In this document: one piece after another, positions 1-9,200 of the stretch
How positions within the stretch are numbered: the stretch's first letter is position 1
Layout: every line of letters starts with the position of its first letter
Assembly (NCBI GenBank): GCA_026770025.1
Contig: JAMXDE010000004.1
Location: forward strand, 3,211,501-3,275,500
DNA length: 64,000 bases
Direction of reading: 5' to 3'
Origin: Craspedostauros australis
Lineage: Eukaryota > Bacillariophyta > Bacillariophyceae > Mastogloiales > Achnanthaceae
Notes under the pieces: model-generated
What the model was told of the DNA's origin: nothing
Seen by the model: only the letters and a program-made list of their open reading frames with translations
Database searches by the model: none
Translations under genes and position numbers: made by a program

Positions 1-2
1 TG

Positions 3-1721
3 TTCAATCGAGATGTGGCCAGTATGATGATTGACACCACACAAGGAAGGATGAGACTGGATGACTTCATTACAGCAAGCCAACGGGTCGAGAGAGAGAA
101 ATGGGATGAGATGTCCGAGCATGCATACACGGCTATGATGCTGGACCCCACGACATTCGAAGAATGCTGGGATCATGCAGATCCAGCAAAGCGAAGAAAA
201 TGGCGGGAGGCCATCAATAAAGAGTTCTACGACATGACGAGACAAGGAGTCTGGCAGAAGATCAAGAAGAACGAAATGCCGAGGGATCGGCGATGTGTGA
301 AGACGAAGTGGGTCTTCAAGGAGAAGAGGAACGGCGTCTTTCGAGCCAGGTTGGTTGCTTGTGGATACTCGCAGATTGCTGGAGTGGATTTCTCCGCTCA
401 CCATGCGCCCGTGATCCATGATGCAACATACCGTGTGATGCTGACCATGAAGATGCTGTTGAAGACTGACAGCATTATCATCGACTTTGAAACTGCTTTC
501 CTACATGGAGAACTCGAGGAGGAGATCTACATGCAATGTCCCAAAGGAATGGAACACGAACCGGATGAATGCCTGCTGCTGAAAAAGACCATCTACGGGC
601 TGGTACAGAGCGCGAGGCAATGGAATAAGAAGCTTGTGGACATCCTGATCAAGCTTGGCTTCCGGCAGAGCAAGGTGGACCCATGCCTGCTAATTCGGAA
701 TCGGGAAGGGAACCTCGTCCTCATCGGGACGTACGTCGATGATTGCCTGTGCATCGGAAGCACGCGCGATCTGAAGCAATTGGTGAAGGACATCAAGCGC
801 GAACGATTCGGAATCAAGATCGAGAATGGTCTCGAGGACTACTTGAGCTGCCGCATCGAATTCAACAAGAACGAAACCAACTGCTGGGTGAACCAGCCAC
901 ACATCATCAAAAATATCACGGATACATTCAAGAGCGACGTGATGAAGCTTCAGAGATATGGAACCCCAGGGACACCAGGTCAAGGGATCCAGAGAAACAG
1001 TGAAGCACCCAAAGTCGATAAGGATCGACACAGCAGATACCGCAGCGGAGTGGGTATGCTGCTATACCTGGTGAAGCATTCGAGACCGGACATCGCGAAT
1101 GCAGTCCGAGAGCTTACGAAGGTGTTGGATGGACCAACGGCCGCAGCATACAAGGAGATGCTGAGGGTAATGAAGTTCGTGTCGGACACGAGAGATTACG
1201 GATTGAGGATGGAACCCGATCCACTGAAGAACAACGAATGGAAGATTGTGGTGTACACCGACAGTGAATTTGCCGGGGACAAGGACAACCGCATCAGCGT
1301 TGGAGGACATTTGGTCCTATTGCAAGGGGTGCCTATCATCTGGAGATCGAAGGCACAACGCAGCGTGACATTGAGCTCGACCGAGGCCGAGTATGTCGCA
1401 TTATCAGAAGCTGGAAAGGAGATCCGCTTTCTGACACAACTGATGGAGGACATCGGGTTAAAGATGCAGAGGCCTGCAGACGTGATGGTCGATAACGTGG
1501 GAGCGATCTTCATCGCAACCAATCCATCGACATCAGCGAGGACGAGACACATTGACGTGCGCAACCACTTCATCAGAGAATTGATTGCGAACAAGGAAGC
1601 AAGGGCTCGTTTCGTGAAGTCAGAAGATAACATCTCTGACGGGTTCACAAAGAATACAAAGAAGGAGATCTACGATCGGCACAAGGGGAGTATCATTCAG
1701 CCCAGATCGGCATTGGACTGA
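3..1721 (+). CDS. Copia Pol polyprotein, RT-RNase H part (5' partial)
   Basis: Copies element RNA into DNA in virus-like particles. The frame is open from the left edge (codon phase begins at base 3), so the true start is upstream; there is no reason to take a start inside. The RVT_2 reverse transcriptase spans roughly residues 55-300, with the catalytic box YVDDCLCIG near residue 240 and the copia-typical FETAFLHGELEEEIYMQ block before it. The Ty1-type RNase H follows at about residues 415-550, showing YTDSEFAGD, SSTEAEYVALSEA and VDNVGAIFIATNP, which supply the usual D-E-D catalytic residues. The stop at 1719-1721 lies 38 bases before the LTR. Identity as copia Pol is secure; activity is an inference from the intact frame. 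Confidence 0.95.
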   Translation, partial: FNRDVASMMIDTTQGRMRLDDFITASQRVEREKWDEMSEHAYTAMMLDPTTFEECWDHADPAKRRKWREAINKEFYDMTRQGVWQKIKKNEMPRDRRCVKTKWVFKEKRNGVFRARLVACGYSQIAGVDFSAHHAPVIHDATYRVMLTMKMLLKTDSIIIDFETAFLHGELEEEIYMQCPKGMEHEPDECLLLKKTIYGLVQSARQWNKKLVDILIKLGFRQSKVDPCLLIRNREGNLVLIGTYVDDCLCIGSTRDLKQLVKDIKRERFGIKIENGLEDYLSCRIEFNKNETNCWVNQPHIIKNITDTFKSDVMKLQRYGTPGTPGQGIQRNSEAPKVDKDRHSRYRSGVGMLLYLVKHSRPDIANAVRELTKVLDGPTAAAYKEMLRVMKFVSDTRDYGLRMEPDPLKNNEWKIVVYTDSEFAGDKDNRISVGGHLVLLQGVPIIWRSKAQRSVTLSSTEAEYVALSEAGKEIRFLTQLMEDIGLKMQRPADVMVDNVGAIFIATNPSTSARTRHIDVRNHFIRELIANKEARARFVKSEDNISDGFTKNTKKEIYDRHKGSIIQPRSALD

Positions 1722-1759
1722 ATATGGTGGATGATATGGTCGGAACGGCAATGGAAGGG

Positions 1760-2552
1760 TGTCAGGAATCGGGTGTTATGAAACGCATGATTGCCGCACC
1801 TCCCAAGAGTGAGAAGACAAGTGCCATGAAACATTGTATTACCGCACCTCCCACTGTGACATTGTGAACACCAAAATGTGAGGTACATGACAGGGCGAAT
1901 GGTACCCTGAGAAGGATGGTGAATGACAAGTGTGGATCGGATGATGATGACTGTGAAGGGTAATGCAATCATCCAATACACAGTTGCATGTCACACAGGG
2001 CTGGAATGATGCACTCGTGACCACCATCAGGTACAAGCGAATACAGCCCTCATGTAATGACGAACAAGGAACAGAGGAGTCGGAATATCCCATTACCACG
2101 AAGTACAAAAAGGACCGTGAGAGAACTCTCCGGTGATAATGGATGAGGCTGGTGACGAACCAGCGAAATGCATGTGATAAGGGATGGCTGCCTCAACACG
2201 AGACATCGTGTGAGAAATTGTGAGAACAACGGTTCAACCGTGAGAACGGTTGTGTCTCTTGTGTTTTGTGAAAAACACGAAGATGACGATCCGACCGAGT
2301 GAATCGAATCGGTGATGCCTGTGAATCAACCATGTCTACGATGATGAATCTATCAGAGGAAAGACAGGGTAAATTCACAAGATGGGCAACCTTGCAAGAT
2401 GAATGCATGGGAGATGAGCAGATGCAACCATGAGGATTGCAGCAGGAGATCGATCATCAAGATGAAAGAGCAATGAAGAGCTCACAGTTCGAAAGAGTAG
2501 ATTCTAATAACGATTAGTCTCCTACTACTAACACCACCCCGGATTTCCAACA
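1760..2552 (+). repeat. Copia 3' LTR (793 bp)
   Basis: The LTR begins TGTCAGGAATCGGGTG just after the polypurine-like stretch and ends CGGATTTCCAACA, giving the canonical TG...CA ends. Its boundaries are fixed by comparison with two inverted relatives: its last ~80 bases are the reverse complement of the start of the repeats at 2815 and 4001, and its first ~100 bases are the reverse complement of the ends at 3611 and 4836. It holds two copies of a motif read as GGGAGGTGCGGYAAT on the minus strand (near 1795 and 1845). Confidence 0.85.
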
Positions 2553-2814
2553 GAGAGCATCTCGCGTACCGACTCATAGTCGGGTGATCGAATCTACGAA
2601 ACAGATTGAAGCGCCAAGAGCATTGGGCAAGAGAACAAACGGACACCGAGAGGATCGGAGTGCCAACGTAATGAAATAGCAAACGAACCACTATCAACCA
2701 ATACCATCTTCCATGATCGTAGGCTTCCAATCACGGAATATGCCAACATCCATGTACCATCACTGAAATGAGGGTGAACCTATGACCCAACCACTAGGGA
2801 TGCATTTGCACATG
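2553..2814. other. Spacer between two opposed LTRs
   Basis: The 262-base spacer separates the 3' LTR of the copia element from a second LTR in opposite orientation. It contains a short perfect hairpin, CCGACT-CAT-AGTCGG at 2569-2583, and no coding frame that I can support. It may be host DNA between two insertions, or part of an older element. Confidence 0.4.
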
Positions 2815-3611
2815 TGTTGGAAATCCGGGGTGGTGTGATAGTAGAAAGCTAATTGTTTGTTAGAATCTACTTCTCTGAACTGTGAGCTCTTCATTGCTCT
2901 CAACTTCAAAGTTCAATCTCCTCCTGAGATCTCCATGGGTCCCTCTGTTGGTCTAGCAGGCATCCATCTTGCATTCATTGCAAATTCATCATGGACATGC
3001 ATGCACCACCGAGCACCCCATATCCGTGCACATATGCACGTTGTCCTCCCTTGATAGTTTCGATGCCTTAGACATCGCCGAGTCTCAATCATCGTACAGA
3101 TCGGTTCATTCGATCAGATCCCGATCTCCTTTTCGTCACGGGAGCAACCTGGAGGGGAGCTCATTCAGCTCCTCATCATTGCACATCTCCGATCATTTCT
3201 CCGATCACTTCACCGATCACTTCACCGGCTTCCTGGAGGTTCGTCATCCCAAGTTCGTTCACAGGCCGTCTCACACTTCATGACATTGGCCTTCCTCCAG
3301 TACTCTTTTTCCATTGGTTGCAACATGGGGGCCGTAGTCGCGTGTATCGTGATGTTGGTCACGATTCCAACATCCCTGCCCCCTGCGACATTCACGTGTG
3401 ATTGGCATTCCTGCATTGAGGTCACAAACGCCAAAGTACGGTTCGCATTCGGCACGTGTCGTTCTCCATCACCAGAACACGTGCAGCTCACATTTTTCTG
3501 TCACAAAGATCCAAAGGTGGGAGTTGCGGTAATGTAGCATATCATGACACTCGGCTCCTTACTACTGGGAGGTGCGGCAATTCGGTGTTTCAGAACACCC
3601 GATTCCTGACA
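2815..3611 (-). repeat. Copia-family LTR, minus orientation (797 bp)
   Basis: Reads TGTTGGAAATCCGGGGTGG at 2815 and ends CCCGATTCCTGACA at 3611, so on the minus strand it is TGTCAGG...CCAACA, the same ends as the LTR at 1760-2552. It is strongly similar along its length to 4001-4836, for instance around 3330-3460 versus 4500-4630. It carries two copies of the GGTGCGGYAAT motif, at about 3525 and 3570. Confidence 0.85.
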
Positions 3612-4000
3612 TACAAGAGCCAAGACCATATGTGATACTGCCTATAAGTCCCAAGCAAGTCGACGCGCATCGACGGACAAGGAGTCATCCCAATTGGAGA
3701 AACGGCGAGAAGGAGAAACGGAGGTGATCCCTTATTCACCCAAGAGCATGAATGAAGACGCGACATCAGACGAACATGATCGCTGAGACCGTTGTGGTGG
3801 CATAGGAAGAATACTGAGGAATCAAAGACGATGTGGGATCGATTGGTCTGAGACCCATGCTGAGGTACCCGTGTGGCTACAAGAAATCCTGCTTGAATGT
3901 AGACGAGGCATGGCACTACAGGAATGCAGGATGAATCTGCAGGGGAGAGCATGAGAGCAAGATGATGATGCAGATGAAAGCAATGATGGACAAGTGTATG
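3612..4000. other. Interior between the two minus-strand LTRs
   Basis: The 389 bases hold no frame that resembles Gag or Pol and no feature I can name. The base composition is purine-rich on the plus strand. It could be the interior of a non-autonomous element or host DNA trapped between two solo LTRs. Confidence 0.4.
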
Positions 4001-4836
4001 TGTTGGAAATCTGGGGTGGTGATGATAGTAGAAAGCAAATCATTTGTTAGAATCTACTTCTCTGAACTGTGAGCTCTTCACTGCTGTCAACTTCAAAGTT
4101 CGATCTCCTCCTGAGATCTCCATGGGTTCATATACTGGTCCAGCATGCATTCATCTTTTATTCATTTTGAATTCGTCATAGACATGCATGCACCACCAAG
4201 TTCCCCATGTCCATACACTCATTGCGTTGTCTTCCCTCCAATAGTTTTGTTGGCATAGACATCGCTGAATCACAGGCATCACCTGGCTCATCCAATTCGA
4301 TCGGATCAATCTTCCATGCTTTGCAAGAACTACTTGGATGATTGCTTTCGCAGCTTCTCATCATTGCACATCTCTAATCATCTCCAATACTTCACCAATG
4401 CTTCATTGATCCTTTGCTGGCTTGTCATCAGTGATTTGTTCACAGGCCATCTCACACTTCGTGACATTGGCCAGTCTCAAGTACCCTTTTCTTGTTCGTT
4501 GCGACATGAGGGCCGTAGTCGCGTGTGTCGTGATGTTGGTCACGAAGCCAACATCCCTGCCCCCTGCAACATACACAAGTGATTCCCTTTCCTACATTGA
4601 GGCCACGAACATCACGGTCCGGTTCGCATTGGGCACATGGCGTTCTCCGCCACAAGACGTGTGAAGCTCACTTGTTCTGTCACAAAGATACAATGTGGGG
4701 GGTGCGGTAATATATCATTTCACAATGCTCAGCTCCACACTGTTGGGGCGTGCGGTAATATACCATTTAGAAATGATCAACTCCACACTATTGGGAGGTG
4801 CGGCAATCTGGTGTTTCAGAACACCCGATTCCTGAC
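4001..4836 (-). repeat. Copia-family LTR, minus orientation, with an extra tandem unit (836 bp)
   Basis: Starts TGTTGGAAATCTGGGGTGG at 4001 and ends CCCGATTCCTGAC at 4836, one base short of the full family end. It contains three tandem units of about 50 bp beginning GGGGTGCGGTAAT, GGGCGTGCGGTAAT and GGAGGTGCGGCAAT (from about 4695, 4745 and 4795), whereas the other two LTRs have two; this explains most of its greater length. Base 4837 onward is host coding sequence. Confidence 0.85.
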
Positions 4837-5871
4837 CGGTATCGCGGGTGCGAGCATTTGGCGTTGGATTGGTTCCACCCCGTCTGGATCCTGACGAGTT
4901 TTTTCACGCTGGAGGAAGATTCCATCCAATCAATCCAGTCAGCCTTGAAGGACCATTGTCATCGCCATGGATGTTGTTTGAACGAACATGCAGAGGTATC
5001 GTCGGTTGAATTGGACAATACTAACGCAAACTATTCCAACGTGATATTGCCACCGATCACCGCAGACACGTTCAACTTCGTGTACCAATGCCGATCGACG
5101 GGTAGTTCAGCAGCATCCAATGCGTTGCGGGAAGGAGCCGTGCCGAGACGGCACACCGTGACAGAGAATGGTCTGAAATACGAAGTCCGGTTGCTGCAAG
5201 GTCAGAATCAAGGCATATTCCTCGACATGGCCAATGGCCGGAGATGGGTGCAGGACAACACCAAAAATCAGATCGTGCTCAATTTGTTTGCGTACACCTG
5301 CGCATTCTCGGTCGCCGCACTTGCGGGTGGTGCGTACCAGGTTGTGAACATGGACATGGCGAAGGGCGCGTTGAAGATCGGGCAGCGCAATCATGAGATG
5401 AATCACGACGCATTCTGCGAGGCTGCTGCCAGTGGTGACAATGGAGCGAACGATCCGTACCACTCCAGCCAGGTCAAGTTCTTTGCGCACGACATCTTCA
5501 AGTCATGGGGAAAGATCAAGAGGTTGGGTCCGTACGATCGCATCCTCGTGGACCCGCCCAGCTTCCAAAAGGGTTCCTTCGTGGCAAAGAAGGATTACGG
5601 CAAGGTGATTCGGAGATTGCCATCGTTGCTATTGCCTTCCACGAACAGCAAGGCCATGCTGTGTCTGAATGCGCCGGAACTATCGGTCACATTCTTGCAG
5701 GAATTGGTGCGGGAGGAGGCACCGGAACTTGAATTTGCGGGACAGATTGAAAATCCATTGTCATTTCTTTCGATTGATCCGGACAGAGCGCTGAAGGTGC
5801 TGTTGTACCAAATGAAAGCTGACTGTATTGACGACGAAGACTACGAACACAGCAGCAACAACTCCGAATGA
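4837..5871 (+). CDS. RlmI/RlmK-like SAM-dependent rRNA methyltransferase, 5' end cut by an LTR
   Basis: A class I SAM methyltransferase of the COG1092 (RlmI/RlmK) type, expected to methylate a cytosine or guanine of large-subunit rRNA, here possibly organellar. The motifs run in family order: an N-terminal block GCEHLALDWFHPVW, the cofactor-site run QGIFLDMANGRRW, motif I VLNLFAYTCAFSVAALAGG, catalytic motif IV DRILVDPPSFQKGSF, then KDYGKVIRRLPSLL. Only about the first 10-15 residues of the domain appear to be missing. The frame continues leftward into the LTR to a stop at 4774-4776 but offers only a GTG at 4798 and no ATG before the Met in FLDMANG, about 140 codons in. Either the gene is a 5'-truncated pseudogene, or an upstream exon or LTR-derived start is spliced on (TTTCAG at 4815-4820 could be an acceptor). 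The body of the frame is intact. Confidence 0.75.
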   Translation, partial: RYRGCEHLALDWFHPVWILTSFFTLEEDSIQSIQSALKDHCHRHGCCLNEHAEVSSVELDNTNANYSNVILPPITADTFNFVYQCRSTGSSAASNALREGAVPRRHTVTENGLKYEVRLLQGQNQGIFLDMANGRRWVQDNTKNQIVLNLFAYTCAFSVAALAGGAYQVVNMDMAKGALKIGQRNHEMNHDAFCEAAASGDNGANDPYHSSQVKFFAHDIFKSWGKIKRLGPYDRILVDPPSFQKGSFVAKKDYGKVIRRLPSLLLPSTNSKAMLCLNAPELSVTFLQELVREEAPELEFAGQIENPLSFLSIDPDRALKVLLYQMKADCIDDEDYEHSSNNSE

Positions 5872-6205
5872 GACGCCGGCAGCGACGACAGGAGATGCGG
5901 CTGTATGGACGGCGCTTCCACAAATCTCTGTAATACATACGAGTACGCACGACGACTCACGAAGTCTCGTTACATTTTTGGATTCTAAATTCAGACTACA
6001 TATTGTCCATCGTGTCAATTGCGGCAGAACTCGTTGGACTTCTTGAATTTCGGAGACCACCAGTAGAATGGCGAAAACCGCGTCACAATTTCCTTCTGAG
6101 TTGTGGTAGGAATCCCTTCCCCCGAGTCCACTGCTGGACTTGATATCACAATCTCTCTCGTGATGTGGACGTGCCCGTATCTGATCTTGATGGCTCGTTT
6201 AACAC
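5872..6205. other. Convergent intergenic region
   Basis: The 334 bases separate the stops of the converging methyltransferase and ATPase genes. They presumably hold both 3' UTRs. I see no other feature. Confidence 0.4.
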
Positions 6206-9200
6206 TTAATCGTATGCGTCTACTTGCAGCATCCCCGTCGCCTCCAATCGCTTTCGCAGGATCCGCACCTTTGCTGGTGCGCCCCATTCTCCGTACAATC
6301 TCAGTGCCTCGTCGAAATGATAGGAAGCATCGTCGTGCTCTCCATTCCGCAGCCACATCTCCGCTAACCTCTCATTGGCCAAAGCCTGAATGTTGAGCTG
6401 CCCTCTCCGTCCTGACAAGCGGATGCACTCTTTGAAATGGGCATACGCCACCCCGGTTTTCCCCTTCCACCCGAATCGTTCACCGTTGACCATCTCCAAC
6501 AAGTGATCCGTGTTGGGACATCCTTCCCGAGTCCATTTCTCCAGATTCCCCCGGCTCTTCTTGGCGATTGCCTTGTACTGTTTGTACGTTTTGTGCTTCT
6601 TAGAATGCTTCCCCGCTGCGTAGCTGCAGCTCAATGCAGCCGCCAATGTGGCGTAGACGATGACCGGTTGTCCTGGGGCGTTCTTCATGATAATTGGAAA
6701 GGATGTTAGCGACAAGTCCGCACAAAGCTGGAGCTCTCCAAAGTACATGGCCAGTTGTAGTTTGTTACTGCCGGTGCCCAGGACCAATAGGTCCTGTCCA
6801 TCTTCTTTGTACTTTGGAAGCGACACGTCTTCGTCGAAGGCTTCACCCTTGAGCATCGTCGTATGAGGTGACCGTCCCAGCAAATTCAATATGACCTGCT
6901 GCAGCATACGGAATACTTCCCTTTGCCTCACCATGCCATGATCATCCATAACTTGCGTGTACAGCAGACAACCCTCTTCCATTTGTCGTAGGTTGCTGCC
7001 AGTGTACACACCAATGTAATGGAACTGAAAGATGGCCCATCCGGCAGCATCCACATCGCCTGTTGACATTCCGATTTCGTAGGTCTTCATCAGCTCGGGC
7101 CGACAAATGGCGAAGGGCCGAGTCCAATGGAAAACCCCGAGGTAGGCCGTCACCATGGTCCGGCTCTCCGCGTCACGGCAATCCATCTCCTCCAATAACT
7201 TCATGGCATGCTCAGCGTAGGCCGTGGCTGCCTTCACGTTCCCCAAGAACCAATTGATGATCAAGCCGGAGTAGGCCAATGCGGGAGGCGACCACGTGGT
7301 GAGGCCACGCTTGAAAGATTGGTGGACGTTCTCCAGAATCATCAGCGGCATCAAGTCGGGCTGCATCATGTAACAGACGTCGCCTAAAGTGTCTAACGTC
7401 ACCATGATGGCACGCGCCTCTTTGTCCGTTGTAATCTCGAGCTTTTCTAGCACGGCAGGCGACCACTTGTTCTTCACCTTCGACGACAGACCGATCAGGC
7501 CAGTGATCGTCGCGAATTTTTGCATTGCCTTACTCTTCGGAAGCCGGCACCCTAGCTTGCGCAAGGTCTCCAGACCAAGTGCGATCGGTTCGAAGGAAAC
7601 ATCGCCAGGCTTTGCGATCCTCCTCCCCGTGCCAAGGAGCACGTGATAGACTCGCATCTTGTCTGCTAGCGGGCAGTCCGCATCTTGCACTGGCTGCGCG
7701 TACTCCTCCAACAAGCGTAGGTCTGAATTGACAGACGCGCATTCGGCGGCAGCTGTGTAGAGACGGACCGAGTACATTGTGTATTCGCCCACCCAGTGAT
7801 CGTTTGGCAGCAGTTCGATGGCATGCTTGAAGTAATCTGCAGCTATTCGGAATGACGCGCATGCGACGGAATCACATCCCGCCTGGTAGTTGAGCTGAGA
7901 CACGCGGAATCGCAAGGGATGGCACCGTGATCCAACATGCGCCGGGAGCAAATCGAGACGAGAATTGATGAGGTTGGCGATGACGAAGATGGAATCCCGC
8001 AGGTCTTCATCGTCGAGGCTCTCGACGAAGATCTCGCCGATACGGAACCGCAGCTCGGGGAGCTTGTCGGAAGGCACGAGGTTGAGCGCAGCTTCCAGGA
8101 CTTTGTCATGCACGAAGGAAACGGACTTCTCAGTGCCTGCGTCCATGCCTGTGTCCACGCCTGTGTTTATATCTGTATCTACGCTGGTGTTGGCGTTGGC
8201 GTTGGCGTTGGTGCTGGCGTTGGGGTTAGCGTTGAGATTCCTGGCGATGGCTTGGTTGGATGCTTCTCTTCGCTGGTTGATGGCACCACTATCGTTATCC
8301 CCCGCTGCGTTCTTCTCGTCTTCACCGGAATTTGATGGAGACGCTGTGCTAACCACATTGTACTGCTGGCTGGATTGCAAGATGAAGCCTTCCTTTTGGC
8401 ACGTGTCCAGTATCATCGATAGCTCCTTGGCCACGTCAAGGGGCGACTGGCCAAACATGTTGCGAAACCAGTCAGAGTGTCCCGAATGCTCGGAGAATCC
8501 TTCGACGGCACGGCGGATCATGTCGACGGTGGTGGTGTTGCCCAGGCACGCCATGAGCGGGAGCACGATGTGCGCCTCCTCGGAGTGTTGCAACTTGTCC
8601 GTGAGCAGGTCGAGGACGTTGTTCGTTGCCGATGATCGTTTGCGAACATTGTCATCGTTCCAGGACCACTTCGTCAGGCCGATGTTGTAGTTGAGCAAGT
8701 CGTTGTCGACCAGCATGCGGATGAAGTGCTGGATGAAGAAGACGTTACCGTGGGTCTTTTCGTAGATGGTGGAGGCGAGCTGGTCGACCATGCGTGGAGA
8801 CTTTGGATCGAGCAGCTGTATCAGCAGCTCTTTGACGTTGTCGGCGCTGAAATCGTCGACGTTGATGCGTGCCAGGTGCAGCGATCGTTCGTGATGCGTC
8901 GCCTCCAACTTGTCCAAGGCTGTTTTCAGTGTGTGGGAGATCTCGTTGGACCGATAGGTGGCCACGACCATGAGGGACGAGACTCTGCCATCCAGCAGGC
9001 ACTTCTCGATGACTTCCATCGAGGCTTTGTCAGCCCACTGCAGATCGTCGGCGATCCAGACGATGGGTGTGATGGACGTGACGATCTGGAAGAACCGAAT
9101 GATGGCGAATCGGAGCTGATCTGCCTGCTTGCCGTAATCCAGCGTGCTACGTTCGGCATGATGCAAGTCGCTGATGGTGGAGAAGCTCCCGATGCTGCAG

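Larger units (their letters stand above)
1..2552 (+). mobile_element. Ty1/copia LTR retrotransposon, 3' part, truncated by the window edge
   Basis: This is the 3' portion of a copia-superfamily element: a reverse transcriptase/RNase H frame (to 1721), a 38-bp spacer ending in the purine-rich stretch AATGGAAGGG, and a 3' LTR from 1760 to 2552 with TG...CA ends. The order RT then RNase H with no integrase after it is the copia rather than gypsy arrangement. Gag, protease, integrase and the 5' LTR lie outside the window. The visible coding part has no stop or frameshift, which suggests a young or recently active copy. The base after the LTR begins GAGAG, which could be a target-site duplication but cannot be tested without the left end. 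Confidence 0.9.
2815..4836 (-). mobile_element. Opposed LTR pair with 389-bp interior (non-autonomous LTR element or nested LTR remnants)
   Basis: Two LTRs of the same family as 1760-2552, both on the minus strand (2815-3611 and 4001-4836), flank a 389-bp interior with no coding capacity. That architecture fits a short non-autonomous LTR element (TRIM/LARD-like) mobilised by the autonomous copia, or two independent solo LTRs. Against a simple single insertion: the five bases outside the pair do not match (ACATG on the left, CGGTA on the right), and I see no clear primer-binding site next to 4001. The right LTR has lost its outermost base pair at the junction with the methyltransferase gene. 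Confidence 0.55.

Noticed and set aside
2569-2583. Hairpin with CAT loop resembling a Met tRNA anticodon arm next to an LTR
   Set aside because: The flanking bases do not form the other tRNA arms, so it is a chance hairpin as far as I can see.
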